Shown here: in pieces, positions 27,531-36,474 of the stretch
How the letters are laid out: the number at the start of each line of letters is the position of its first letter
Numbering within the stretch: the stretch's first letter is position 1
Made by a program: the position numbers and the translations under genes
Assembly (NCBI GenBank): GCA_012267385.1
Contig: JAAXGW010000023.1
Span: 1 to 55,213 of the forward strand
DNA from: OMG group bacterium
Lineage (GTDB): Bacteria > Pseudomonadota > Gammaproteobacteria > Pseudomonadales > Azotimanducaceae
Direction: 5' to 3'
DNA length: 55,213 nucleotides
The notes under the pieces: model-generated
What the model saw: only the letters and a program-made list of their open reading frames with translations
The model's database searches: none
Told to the model about the DNA's origin: nothing

Positions 27531-29708
27531 TCAGCTGAGAATCCGTGAGGATTTCTCGGCCACTGTTCGCCCGACAATCGCGGCGTGTTGATATCCTGCG
27601 TCGATGAGAGCCGCTAAGCACTCGCTAGACTCGTCAGAAGGTACAGCGGCTAAAAGCCCACCACTGGTCTGAGGATCTACTAGTGGCGCAAGATCTTGGT
27701 CTTCCAAATCAGGAGCAACCTCAAAATCGTCTAATGCTTGAACATTTGCATCGTGTAGTGTACTTTTAATCCCCTGACTCAATATGTTTCGGGTACCAGG
27801 GAGTACATTAGCAGAGTTTGCAAAGAGTTCAATGCTCACGTCCGATCGTTGTACGAGTTCCGCACAATGCCCGACGAGTCCAAATCCACTGATGTCGGTG
27901 ACTGCGGACGCCTCATACTGGCGGAATAAGGACGCTGCACGTTTATTGGAGAGTTCCATACTCTCGATGCACTTCACCAAGTCAGCCGCACGAGTCTTCA
28001 TATACATTAACCCCGCCAACAGTATCCCAGTACCCAGTGGTTTCGTGAGAATTAAATCCTGACCCTGCAACATGCCGGATCGAAACCACGGTGGATCAAT
28101 GTGTGTGCCAGTCACCGCAAAACCCAAAGACGCTTCAACACCTTCGGCAGAGTGACCACCGACTAAGGTAACGTTGTCTGACTTAAAAACCGAAACTGCA
28201 CCCGATAACACTTGAAAAAAATCATCCTCCATCAGAGATTCCGCCATCAATGGGATAGTTACCAGCGCTAAAGCGATTTTGGGAACGGATCCCATGGCGT
28301 ATAGATCATTCAGTGCGTGCGCGGCAGCAACTCGTCCAAACCGAAAAGGATCTGTAATCATCGGCTTAAAGTGATCACAACTCGTCGCTATCGTGTTAGA
28401 ACCAAGGTCCACTACTGCGGCATCATCATCCAAACCATTAATCGTTCCGAGCACGTCACTTGCTTTTAAGCGAGAGAGGACACGATCCAGTAGCCGCGCG
28501 CCTAGCTTCGAAGCACATCCACCACAACGCATTTCATCCACTTTGGACTTTTTGGGTACAAACGACGTCAAAACCGGGAACGACATTGTCCTTAACTCTT
28601 TAAATCGACGCATAAACTTCACATCGATTCTGTGTTTCCAACGACTGATAATTTTCGAGCGCATACACCATGGCCCCTTGGATGCGAGTGCATCGTTGCC
28701 TGGTAGCCGCAAGATTGCGAGTGCTTGTCTTTGAGCGTTGTATGAACGAAGTGATTTTCCTTTGAGAAATAATCGCGCGTTGCGTGCGAGAATCGGTCCT
28801 TCACGCACTGCGAACACGCCGGACTTTGGTCGTTCCTGACCTACGAGACAAACCATGTCGCCTCCCGCGAAGACGTTGTGATGAGAAGTACTACGTAGTT
28901 TCTTATCTACCTTAAGAAAGCCTCCGATATCAACATCGAATCCGGACTCCCGAATCCACGCAGGAGCTTCCACCCCGGTAACCCACAAAACATGATCACA
29001 TGGAACCTTAGCGCCATTTTCCGCTCCCACTTCTTGATCTGTCACCGAGGAGACTCGAAAATCGACGAGAAACTTGATGTCATTTCGCTTTAACGTTGCT
29101 ACCGCAATTTTTCTCACTCGTCGATTGTGTTGAATCATCAGTTCAGGATCAGCGGATACGATCGTGATGTCGAACACTGACCCAAACCGCTCTCTAACAG
29201 CAAGGGCAACTTCAACGCTTCCTGGACCTCCTCCAACAACAACGAGCTTACTATGCAGACCAGATTCGCCTTGTGCTACGATGAGGTCCCATTCGGTGGT
29301 AAAACGTCCGATTGGTTTTACCGCCGTGACATTCGAGAGACCGCGAAACTTTATTCCCGGTTCACCTCCGGTATTGATAACTAAACAGTCGTAGCGGAGA
29401 TCAGGTCTTTCTCGGAGTTTGACTCTGTTGACTGAGGGACTAATTCGCACCACTTCATCGACGATTAGCCGAGCGTTCGCAAAAGTACACAACTTCGCTA
29501 GGTCGATGTGAATGTCTTCCCAAGAATACATACCATACACAAACCCCGGCAACATTCCTGAATACGGCGAATGAGCTTCGCGTGCGACCACGGTTATACG
29601 TACATTGCGTTGTGGTCTCATACCGAACATCCGCAAAACTTGCACATTTGAGTGCCCTGCACCAACTAAGAGTAGATCGTGCTTAAAGTGCGATGCAGAA
29701 TGATTCAA
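27531..29708 (-). CDS. selD: FAD-dependent oxidoreductase fused to selenide,water dikinase (SelD)
   Basis: The 725-residue protein has two parts. Residues 1-375 are an NADH-dehydrogenase-like flavoprotein (DLLLVGAGHSNVQVLR Rossmann motif, LVVVGGGPGSVEVALAVRE second dinucleotide site, VFAGGDMVCL). Residues about 385-725 are SelD, which makes selenophosphate from selenide and ATP: MRCGGCASKLG holds the catalytic Cys and Lys, GLDDDAAVVDLG and TSCDHFKPMITDPFRFGRVA bind Mg-ATP, LVGGHSAEG and DISGFGLVGHCAEL follow. Such fusions are known in bacteria, with the flavoprotein perhaps supplying reduced selenium. Together with selC about 5 kb away it shows a selenium pathway. Confidence 0.93.
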   Translation of the reverse strand: MNHSASHFKHDLLLVGAGHSNVQVLRMFGMRPQRNVRITVVAREAHSPYSGMLPGFVYGMYSWEDIHIDLAKLCTFANARLIVDEVVRISPSVNRVKLRERPDLRYDCLVINTGGEPGIKFRGLSNVTAVKPIGRFTTEWDLIVAQGESGLHSKLVVVGGGPGSVEVALAVRERFGSVFDITIVSADPELMIQHNRRVRKIAVATLKRNDIKFLVDFRVSSVTDQEVGAENGAKVPCDHVLWVTGVEAPAWIRESGFDVDIGGFLKVDKKLRSTSHHNVFAGGDMVCLVGQERPKSGVFAVREGPILARNARLFLKGKSLRSYNAQRQALAILRLPGNDALASKGPWCMRSKIISRWKHRIDVKFMRRFKELRTMSFPVLTSFVPKKSKVDEMRCGGCASKLGARLLDRVLSRLKASDVLGTINGLDDDAAVVDLGSNTIATSCDHFKPMITDPFRFGRVAAAHALNDLYAMGSVPKIALALVTIPLMAESLMEDDFFQVLSGAVSVFKSDNVTLVGGHSAEGVEASLGFAVTGTHIDPPWFRSGMLQGQDLILTKPLGTGILLAGLMYMKTRAADLVKCIESMELSNKRAASLFRQYEASAVTDISGFGLVGHCAELVQRSDVSIELFANSANVLPGTRNILSQGIKSTLHDANVQALDDFEVAPDLEDQDLAPLVDPQTSGGLLAAVPSDESSECLAALIDAGYQHAAIVGRTVAEKSSRILS

Positions 29709-29978
29709 TCGCTATACGTCCTTGAATGCTGTGAAGTCTAAAACTCTGTATTGATGTTTCAGTGATACAAATGAAGGAAGTCCCACTGGAATTGTGTGTC
29801 CCGTTGAAATCCAACGTCGCGTCACTTCCGACTGATCTCAACATCATGTTATTAGTGGATTTGATCCTCTAAATTCGCACAATCCAATGCGAACATAATA
29901 ATAATGTTTGGATTGATAAAGCATAAACCTACAATCTCTGTTTCTGAAATTTAACGAAACTTCCACTAGATCTAGCAC

Positions 29979-30122
29979 ATGACACAACGTCCTCTGAGAC
30001 GAAAGTTCACTTGGTTGTTCTTATTTACATTTACAACTTTATTCGTGGGCGGTTGTGCTTTGTTTCAGCCTAGAGATTGCGAAACTGACGAAATCCCTGA
30101 AGAGATACAAACGTTAGAATGA
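29979..30122 (+). CDS. Tiny predicted lipoprotein
   Basis: A 47-residue frame starts at ATG 29979. The N-terminus is basic (TQRPLRRKF), then a hydrophobic helix TWLFLFTFTTLF and a lipobox-like VGGC with Cys26, so the mature peptide would be about 22 residues, starting CALFQPRDC and ending acidic. It is a convincing lipoprotein signal but there is no recognised family. It is not LptM by sequence. coaE starts 80 bases downstream. Confidence 0.55.
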   Translation: MTQRPLRRKFTWLFLFTFTTLFVGGCALFQPRDCETDEIPEEIQTLE

Positions 30123-30201
30123 CGGGACAACGACTACACCGTGTTCAATCCAATTCGTGCTAAGTACTGTGCTTTGACTTGACCGTCGTTTACTTTCCAC
30201 A

Positions 30202-30816
30202 ATGTACACTATCGGTTTGACGGGAAGCATCGGCGCAGGAAAGTCAACCGTTGCACGGTACTTAGAACAACTGGGATATCCTGTTATTGATGCCGATCGA
30301 CTTGGACACGAAGCATACCTTCCCGATACCTCGTGCTATCAACAGGTTGTCCGTGTTTTTGGGGACGAAGTCGTTGCCGAGGATGGAACGATTAATCGTA
30401 AAGCACTCGGAAATATCGTCTTCGCAGACCTAACCCAACTACAGCGCTTAAACGAAATTGTCTGGCCGGCCATTAAACAGTTAGCTGTTCAGCGTTTACA
30501 ACAAACTGCAGATGGGCAACTAAGTCCAATAGTGTTCTTTGAAGCTGCAGTACTAATCGAAGCTGACTGGCATATTATTGTGGACGAAGTCTGGACGGTA
30601 CTCGCCGATGAAACAAACGTGGTACAACGGGTTGTGACACGCGACAGTACCACTGAACAACGGCTCAAACAGCGCATTAAGGCGCAGATTTCAATTGACG
30701 AAAGAGTACGCTGGTCGAGTGTAGTGATCAATAACGATGCTAGTGTTGAGGAACTATACAAAGCTATCGATCAGCATCTCATGAGTCTACACCATCGAAT
30801 TGAAGGAGGTGATTGA
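30202..30816 (+). CDS. coaE: Dephospho-CoA kinase
   Basis: CoaE phosphorylates the ribose 3'-OH of dephospho-CoA, the last step of coenzyme A synthesis. The 204-residue P-loop kinase shows GLTGSIGAGKSTVARYLEQ, the LGYPVIDADRLGHEAY motif for dephospho-CoA, and the lid region VTRDSTTEQRLKQRIKAQ. The stop lies one base before the GTG of the next gene, so the two are probably co-translated. Confidence 0.95.
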   Translation: MYTIGLTGSIGAGKSTVARYLEQLGYPVIDADRLGHEAYLPDTSCYQQVVRVFGDEVVAEDGTINRKALGNIVFADLTQLQRLNEIVWPAIKQLAVQRLQQTADGQLSPIVFFEAAVLIEADWHIIVDEVWTVLADETNVVQRVVTRDSTTEQRLKQRIKAQISIDERVRWSSVVINNDASVEELYKAIDQHLMSLHHRIEGGD

Positions 30817-30817
30817 G

Positions 30818-31312
30818 GTGGTATTCGAACAGTTCAAATCGACCGCAGATCAAATTAAAGATAAAGTGAAAGCAAGTGGAAACGAAGTATTTGCTAAAGT
30901 TGCTGGAGCTGGGAGACAAGGGCTCGCCAAAGCAGTCAAGAAACTGTTTGAAGAGTACTCGACGTTTGCTCCAATCCTAGAGAGTGCTGGATTCATCGTT
31001 GGTGACGTCGAACTTCGACTAACGCTTCCACCTGCGATCGTGGTATGTATTGAACCAACCGAACCAGATGCACTGGACCGGTTGAAGACTGTTGAAAGCG
31101 AATTGGAGCTGGACGACAATCAAAAAAGAGTTTTGCAATTAATCAAAGAAGCGTATGCGCTAGAAGAAACCGTGAAAACATACGGTCACGAGATTGGTCA
31201 AATTGAACTAGTGTTTAGTGTTCCACCAGGAGTGAATGTACACCTTAGTTCAAGTCGCTCGCGTGTATTTGGTTCTGTTGATCGTTCCTCTAGCTCGTCT
31301 GAAGAAGGATGA
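30818..31312 (+). CDS. Conserved-looking hypothetical protein downstream of coaE
   Basis: The start is taken at GTG 30818 because GGAGGT lies seven bases upstream (inside the end of coaE), giving 164 residues. The N-terminal third is helical and amphipathic (FEQFKSTADQIKDKVKAS, GLAKAVKKLFEEY). A middle beta segment has GDVELRLTLPPAIVVCIEP, echoed by QIELVFSVPPGVNVHLSS near the end, as if a repeated strand unit. The tail is Ser-rich. It has no signal peptide. No family is recognised. Confidence 0.7.
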   Translation: MVFEQFKSTADQIKDKVKASGNEVFAKVAGAGRQGLAKAVKKLFEEYSTFAPILESAGFIVGDVELRLTLPPAIVVCIEPTEPDALDRLKTVESELELDDNQKRVLQLIKEAYALEETVKTYGHEIGQIELVFSVPPGVNVHLSSSRSRVFGSVDRSSSSSEEG

Positions 31313-31321
31313 TTCAGACTC

Positions 31322-31348
31322 GATAAAAACTCTCAAGACACTTGAGAG
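31322..31348 (-). terminator. Intrinsic terminator overlapping the copA stop codon
   Basis: On the minus strand the perfect 8-bp hairpin CTCTCAAG-TGT-CTTGAGAG contains the copA TGA and is followed directly by TTTTTATCG. The neighbouring plus-strand gene ends at 31312, so this separates convergent transcripts. Confidence 0.75.
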
Positions 31349-33723
31349 CGCCACCGTTTTAACAACAGCGAATTCGTCACCACGCTGACGCTCGACAATG
31401 CCATTGCGGCTCCAGCGATCGTAGGATCTAGGTATCCTAATACTGCTAAAGGTATCATGACAACGTTGTAGATAAAAGCCCAGAAAAGGTTTTGTCTTAT
31501 CTTCCTGAAGGTTCGAGTACTGATATCCAAGGTGGCCGCTACGAGTCGTGGATCTGTACGCATCAAAGTAACTGGTGCGACTTCCATCGCGATGTCGGTT
31601 CCTGAACTCATCGCAATGCCGAGTCGTGCTTGTGCCAACGCGGGAGCATCATTGATCCCATCTCCCACCATAGCGACCGATGTACCTTCTGTCTGAATTG
31701 CTTCAACTCTCTCTACTTTGGATTCAGGAGTTTGACGATAAGCATAAGAAGTAATGCCAAGTGTGTGCGCTAGACGTTCAGTGACCTCTTTGCTGTCGCC
31801 ACTAAGTATGTGAACCTTGACTTTCCTTTGTTGAAGGTTTGCAACTGCCTCACTAGATGTCGGACGTTCGATATCCACGAAAACAAACTCCGCGACCACT
31901 TGATCAGCAAAAAGCAGCCACACCGTACTTTCGAACTCGTCCGTCGCTACTGGTTCGTGTCCAAATCGGCGTAGCAAACGATCGTTACCCAAAGCACAAG
32001 TAATACCTTCAACACTGCCACTAACACCCTCACCAACATATGCGCGAAAACCTGTGGGAGTAAGGACATCTAGACCCTGCTCTTTTGCGTGGTCGAGAAA
32101 CGCTTTGGCGATGGGATGTTCACTAAGGGACTGTAGGGCGATGGCGGCATTTAGATAGGTGTCGTACAACTCAGCATTCCCTTTACGCACCACCTGTCCT
32201 CGAACAAAGGAAGGTTTACCATGCGTTAAAGTGCCTGTTTTGTCAAACACTACTTCTTGTACTCGATGGGCATGCTCTAGAGCTTCAATGTCGCGAAACA
32301 AAATCCCTGCACGTGCCGCAGTTCCCGTGCCGGTAATCACAGCAGTCGGTGTGGCCAATCCTAAGGCGCAAGGGCAAGCAATGACCAAAACTGACACAGA
32401 ATTGATGAGTGCATTTTCGAAGTCTCCTACGATACTCCAAGCAACTAAAGTGATCAATGCGATGAGAATAACAACGGGAACAAAAAAACCACTCACCTTG
32501 TCCACTAGACGCTGAATATCCGTTTTGCCAACTTGCGCTTGTTGTACAAGTCGTGCTATTCGATTCAAGGTCGTGTCGTCCCCAACTTTTGTTACACGCA
32601 CCACGAGATGGCCGTCTAAATTTACTGCACCTTCATACACTTCGTCGCCAATTTGACGGTGCACTGGATGGCTTTCCCCTGTTATCAGAGATTCGTCAGT
32701 GTGTGCTTCACCTTCAATAACCTCTCCATCTGCTGATATTCTTTCCCCGGGAATGCAGGTTATTACTTCTCCTAGTTCAAGTAGTTCTGTTGGTTTTTCG
32801 ATTGTATCGCCAGTTTCAGTTCGAACTCGCACCACTCGAGGTCGTAAGCTCAGCAGTTCACGGATTGCAGAAAACGTTTTTCTTTTCGCGCGCGTTTCTA
32901 AATATTTGCCCCAAAGCACAAGCGTAATGATCACTGCCGCGGACTCGAAGTACATTTGCCCCTCTGCCGCTTCGCCATGCTGAATCATGAGATACCAACT
33001 GTAGAGGTATGCCGAGGTCGTGCCGAGGACAACCAAGACATCCATGTTCGCACTGCGATTTCTGAGCGCATTGAAAGCTCCAATATAGAACTTGCGACCA
33101 AACCAGAACTGAACCGGTGTTGCAAATAGCACTTCAGCCGCTGGCATCCAATGAAACGAACGCCAACCTATGAATTGTGCTAGCATTTGCAGCAGTAGTA
33201 ACGACGCAAAGAATGAAGCTAATAGCACGGACCGTCGTTCTTTGGTAACTTCATTTTGAAACTGAATCGCTTCGTCATCGGGTTCAGGTCGCGTAAACAA
33301 GCTAAAACCAGCAGTTCGCACCCGACTTACTAGGTCGCGTTCGGTTACTAACCCTTTGATCGTTCGGACCGTCGCATTCTCCGTAGCAAAATTCACCTCT
33401 GCAGCCTCGACGCCCGGAATTTTGAGTAGTGCGTCTTGTATCCTACTTGCACACGCGGTACAAGACATTCCCCCGACTTGGTAGGTCCGTGTATCAACTC
33501 CCACTTGAAAACCAGCCCGATTCACGACTCCCGCCAAGTCTTTTATAGCTAGGAGATTCGGATCGATCCGTAAATATGCCTTCTCAGCCGCAAGATTTAC
33601 CGCGACATCTAAAACCCCGCGTTCTTTCTTGAATGCAACTTCTAATCGTTCAACACAAGAACCGCAAGTCATCCCGGAGATGTTGAAGCTCAGCTGCTGT
33701 GAGGCACTAACCGACGTGCTCAT
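31333..33723 (-). CDS. copA: P1B-type copper-transporting ATPase with two heavy-metal domains
   Basis: The 796-residue pump moves Cu(I) out of the cytosol. Order: two HMA domains with GMTCGSC (about residue 20) and GMSCTAC (about 88), membrane helices, the actuator loop with GEAHTDESLITGES, the CPC membrane motif in VIACPCALGLATP, the phosphorylation site DKTGTLTHGK, the P1B His in LSEHPIAKA, and MVGDGINDAPALAQARLGIA. The set is complete. It starts six bases after the subunit III gene on the same strand, so its job may be copper loading or balance for a terminal oxidase. Confidence 0.95.
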   Translation of the reverse strand: MSTSVSASQQLSFNISGMTCGSCVERLEVAFKKERGVLDVAVNLAAEKAYLRIDPNLLAIKDLAGVVNRAGFQVGVDTRTYQVGGMSCTACASRIQDALLKIPGVEAAEVNFATENATVRTIKGLVTERDLVSRVRTAGFSLFTRPEPDDEAIQFQNEVTKERRSVLLASFFASLLLLQMLAQFIGWRSFHWMPAAEVLFATPVQFWFGRKFYIGAFNALRNRSANMDVLVVLGTTSAYLYSWYLMIQHGEAAEGQMYFESAAVIITLVLWGKYLETRAKRKTFSAIRELLSLRPRVVRVRTETGDTIEKPTELLELGEVITCIPGERISADGEVIEGEAHTDESLITGESHPVHRQIGDEVYEGAVNLDGHLVVRVTKVGDDTTLNRIARLVQQAQVGKTDIQRLVDKVSGFFVPVVILIALITLVAWSIVGDFENALINSVSVLVIACPCALGLATPTAVITGTGTAARAGILFRDIEALEHAHRVQEVVFDKTGTLTHGKPSFVRGQVVRKGNAELYDTYLNAAIALQSLSEHPIAKAFLDHAKEQGLDVLTPTGFRAYVGEGVSGSVEGITCALGNDRLLRRFGHEPVATDEFESTVWLLFADQVVAEFVFVDIERPTSSEAVANLQQRKVKVHILSGDSKEVTERLAHTLGITSYAYRQTPESKVERVEAIQTEGTSVAMVGDGINDAPALAQARLGIAMSSGTDIAMEVAPVTLMRTDPRLVAATLDISTRTFRKIRQNLFWAFIYNVVMIPLAVLGYLDPTIAGAAMALSSVSVVTNSLLLKRWRSQVS

Positions 33724-33729
33724 GCAAAT

Positions 33730-34344
33730 CTACGTGGAAACAAAGAGAGCTAAGATAACGACCCAGACAAGAAGTAAAAAGTGCCAGTAAATTGCACATA
33801 ATTCGACACTGAGCCGGATATGTGCATAGTCCCCTTCCCTGTCGCGCATCCGCCACAAAGCGCGGCACCAAGCGATCAATCCGCCGATTAAATGTCCTGC
33901 GTGGAGCGCGGTGAGGACGTAAAAGAAGGCGTTGGAGGGATTTCGTTGTGCGGCATATCCAAGCTCGATCAGTTGCGACCATACAACGATTTGTAACACT
34001 AAAAACACCACAGTTAAGACACCGGCAATCAAGAAGACAAGCATTCCTTCTCTTTTACTGTTGACTAGTCGACGCGAATATTCCAAAGCCATGCTTACTG
34101 CCACTAAGACGATGCTATTGACCCAGAGTAAGAACGGCTCCGGCATTGGTACCCAATCGGTCGCTAGCGCGATGCGCATGTGAGTAGCCGCGAACAACAG
34201 AAAGAAAACACTTCCCACAACGCACAGGAAAACATAAAGTGCTACCTTGCGATCGTGAGCTCGAAAAGATTTCGTGTGAAGCCTCTCCACGCGGTCATCA
34301 GCTTCCACCCAGGGTTTTTCTGTTAAACGACGAAAAATGCTCAT
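33730..34344 (-). CDS. Cytochrome c/quinol oxidase subunit III-family protein
   Basis: The 204-residue membrane protein has five hydrophobic helices and the subunit III signatures FFYVLTALHAGHLIGGLIAW and the final LCAIYWHFLLLVWVVILALF. The short N-terminus (WVEADDRVERLHTKSF) is polar. No subunits I or II lie in the window, so it either serves an oxidase encoded elsewhere or a nitric-oxide-type relative. It is followed by copA on the same strand after six bases, suggesting one transcript. Confidence 0.87.
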   Translation of the reverse strand: MSIFRRLTEKPWVEADDRVERLHTKSFRAHDRKVALYVFLCVVGSVFFLLFAATHMRIALATDWVPMPEPFLLWVNSIVLVAVSMALEYSRRLVNSKREGMLVFLIAGVLTVVFLVLQIVVWSQLIELGYAAQRNPSNAFFYVLTALHAGHLIGGLIAWCRALWRMRDREGDYAHIRLSVELCAIYWHFLLLVWVVILALFVST

Positions 34345-34587
34345 ATCTATGTAACTAAGTTCCTTCTCTCTATTGTATTGGACGGAAGGTGAAAAAAACC
34401 GTGGCTAAATCCACTCAAACTCAAGGTTTCTTTTGACTGTGACTCGCGATGCCATCCTAAATCGTGCATCTTCTAGTTAGTTTTAGCATGCGATTAGAAC
34501 CGAACATAATTCTATAATTTGGGGACTGTTTCGCTTGTCTTGAAAACGTCAATCGAAGTCAATAGATATTTAGGATAGTAGTTTCAT

Positions 34588-34827
34588 ATGGACTCCAAAT
34601 ATATGTGGGGCGGTATAGTCATGATCGTGTTTCTGTCGATCGCTTCGAGCCTGATATCCCAATGGATTCGCGCACGATACCGTACACGAAAGAGTGAGTA
34701 CGACGCTCGTCTCTCTGCACTCGAATCACAAACTGATCTAGTTCAATTGGAGGAACGTGTTCAAGTTCTTGAGTCCATCGTTACCGACCCAAAGAACAAT
34801 CTTCGAAAGAACATCGATTCTCTCTGA
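34588..34827 (+). CDS. PspB-like small membrane protein
   Basis: The 79-residue protein has one membrane helix (about 6-24, WGGIVMIVFLSIASSLI), a basic patch (RARYRTRKSEY) and a coiled-coil tail (SALESQTDLVQLEERVQVLE). That layout is shared with PspB, and it is a second such gene besides the one in the psp operon at 52.9 kb. It starts a cluster with an MscS-like gene 18 bases downstream, so a membrane-stress role is plausible but unproven. Confidence 0.6.
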   Translation: MDSKYMWGGIVMIVFLSIASSLISQWIRARYRTRKSEYDARLSALESQTDLVQLEERVQVLESIVTDPKNNLRKNIDSL

Positions 34828-34845
34828 TGTAGACTAAACAGCAGA

Positions 34846-35622
34846 ATGTCATCCCCAGTGGATCAAACCTCAAACGGCATCGGTGCCTATATCAGTGCTA
34901 TCCCAAATGAAGTCTGGGCACTCGTCCTCATAGTAGCTGGATTGATCGGCGGTCTCGTAGTGCGGTTGATTTTTGTGAGGTTAGCCGAGAGAATCAGTAG
35001 AGCTAAGGACAGTCCCGCAAAGAGCTTAGAGATAGCTCTACGTCGCGCAGGTCCCATAGCACTATGGACGTGTGTCTTCGTGATGGCACTACTGGCGTTT
35101 CAAATCCTAGACTTGCGGAGTGAAAACCCACTTTTGGATGAATTCTCGCAACGACTTCCCAATGTACTGTTAGGAGCAATCGTCATATTGGTTGGTCATC
35201 TGGTGGGTGTCGCAGTGCGAGATTTTGTAATACGCGCGATGTCCGACACTCGGATAGCAGTCACAATCGGTCGCGTCAGCTATGTCAGCATATTTGTGAT
35301 CGGCATTATTATCGGTCTGCAACAAGTAGACGTCGACATTTCGTTTTTGGGCAATTCCATAATCGTGCTGCTAGGAGTTGTCCTAGCTTCCATCGGTATT
35401 ACTATTGGAATTGGATCACATCACCACGTCGCGAATTTGGTTGCGAGGCAGGAACTCGCAAATCTATCTGTGGGAGATCGCATAAAAATTCGAAACTATG
35501 TCGGTACGATTGTCGAAATTCGCCGCACAAAAGTACACTTAATGACGGAAGAAGGTACCACCTACGTTCCTGCTTCGTTATTTTCACATGAACCCTTCGT
35601 ACTGATTTCCTCAGACGAATAA
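34846..35622 (+). CDS. Small MscS-like / conserved-TM-helix membrane protein
   Basis: The 258-residue protein has about five membrane helices. The last (VLLGVVLASIGITIGIGSHHHV) is Gly/Ala-patterned like the pore helix of MscS channels, then a short beta domain follows (LSVGDRIKIRNYVGTIVEI, like the MscS beta domain). It lacks the large C-terminal cage, so it may be a short MscS relative or a PF05552-type TM-helix protein. It lies between the PspB-like and MgtE-like genes. Confidence 0.75.
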   Translation: MSSPVDQTSNGIGAYISAIPNEVWALVLIVAGLIGGLVVRLIFVRLAERISRAKDSPAKSLEIALRRAGPIALWTCVFVMALLAFQILDLRSENPLLDEFSQRLPNVLLGAIVILVGHLVGVAVRDFVIRAMSDTRIAVTIGRVSYVSIFVIGIIIGLQQVDVDISFLGNSIIVLLGVVLASIGITIGIGSHHHVANLVARQELANLSVGDRIKIRNYVGTIVEIRRTKVHLMTEEGTTYVPASLFSHEPFVLISSDE

Positions 35623-35635
35623 CAGCGAGTTTAGC

Positions 35636-36472
35636 ATGTCGGATTCGGTAGTTCTACAGCGCGGTCTGATTCTCAATTTCGCCGAAGAACATCCTGAACA
35701 ATTCGGCCAAGTATTAGCGAGTTGTGCGACAAACGAAGCTCATCAAATACTAAGAGACTTGCCTATTACTTCGTTAATCGAGGTGTTAGCGTATGCACCG
35801 CGCCGATTTACCGTCGGGTTCATTGGCACTCAGGACTCCGAAGCGATTTTGAGATGGGTTCATGTTGGCAGCGACGATGCGGTTGCGAGAATTGCGAGAC
35901 GACTGCCAGAAGATGTGCGCGCCACCGTCCTCACACAAGTTAAAGATGTCAATAAATTGCGTGTGTTACGAGAATACGTGAATTTCGCAAAAGATTCTGT
36001 TGCCGCACTCGCTGACAAGGATTTTCTCACTTTTCCTGACAAGATGACATGTGCGGAAGTAAGGGATAGTATTCGTAAGCTTGATGACGACGACACCGAA
36101 AATCTCTTAATCGTAAACTCTGAAGACCGCGTACTGGGTCTTTTGGATGACAGAAGTCTACTCCGTAGTGGGCGAAGTGAACCAATAGCTCGATGCATCA
36201 AACGAACGACGTTGTTACCAGCAAGTGCGACAGCTAAGTCCATCGTAGAAATAGAGGCTTGGCACCGGGTAGACAGACTCCCAGTTGTCGACAAAAACCG
36301 TAGAGCTATTGGAGTTTTACATTGGGAACATTTAATTGAAAGGCACAAAACACGAGAAGACATTTCTCAGAATGATGAATACGCTTTGGTCATGGACATC
36401 ATGAGCACCATGCTTGATGTGGTCAAAGAACTACCAAGTGCACACAAACCTAGAACGAGAAACCGAGGCTAA
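35636..36472 (+). CDS. Soluble MgtE-like protein (N domain plus CBS pair, no membrane domain)
   Basis: The 278-residue protein resembles the cytosolic half of an MgtE Mg channel: an all-helical N domain (FAEEHPEQFGQVLASC, IARRLPEDVRATVL) and a weak CBS pair (ENLLIVNSEDRVLGLL, DRLPVVDKNRRAIGVLHWEH). The membrane domain is absent and the C-terminus ends in a basic tail. It lies two bases before the start of a full MgtE, so it could regulate or pair with that channel. It may have arisen by duplication of the cytosolic part. Confidence 0.75.
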   Translation: MSDSVVLQRGLILNFAEEHPEQFGQVLASCATNEAHQILRDLPITSLIEVLAYAPRRFTVGFIGTQDSEAILRWVHVGSDDAVARIARRLPEDVRATVLTQVKDVNKLRVLREYVNFAKDSVAALADKDFLTFPDKMTCAEVRDSIRKLDDDDTENLLIVNSEDRVLGLLDDRSLLRSGRSEPIARCIKRTTLLPASATAKSIVEIEAWHRVDRLPVVDKNRRAIGVLHWEHLIERHKTREDISQNDEYALVMDIMSTMLDVVKELPSAHKPRTRNRG

Positions 36473-36474
36473 CA

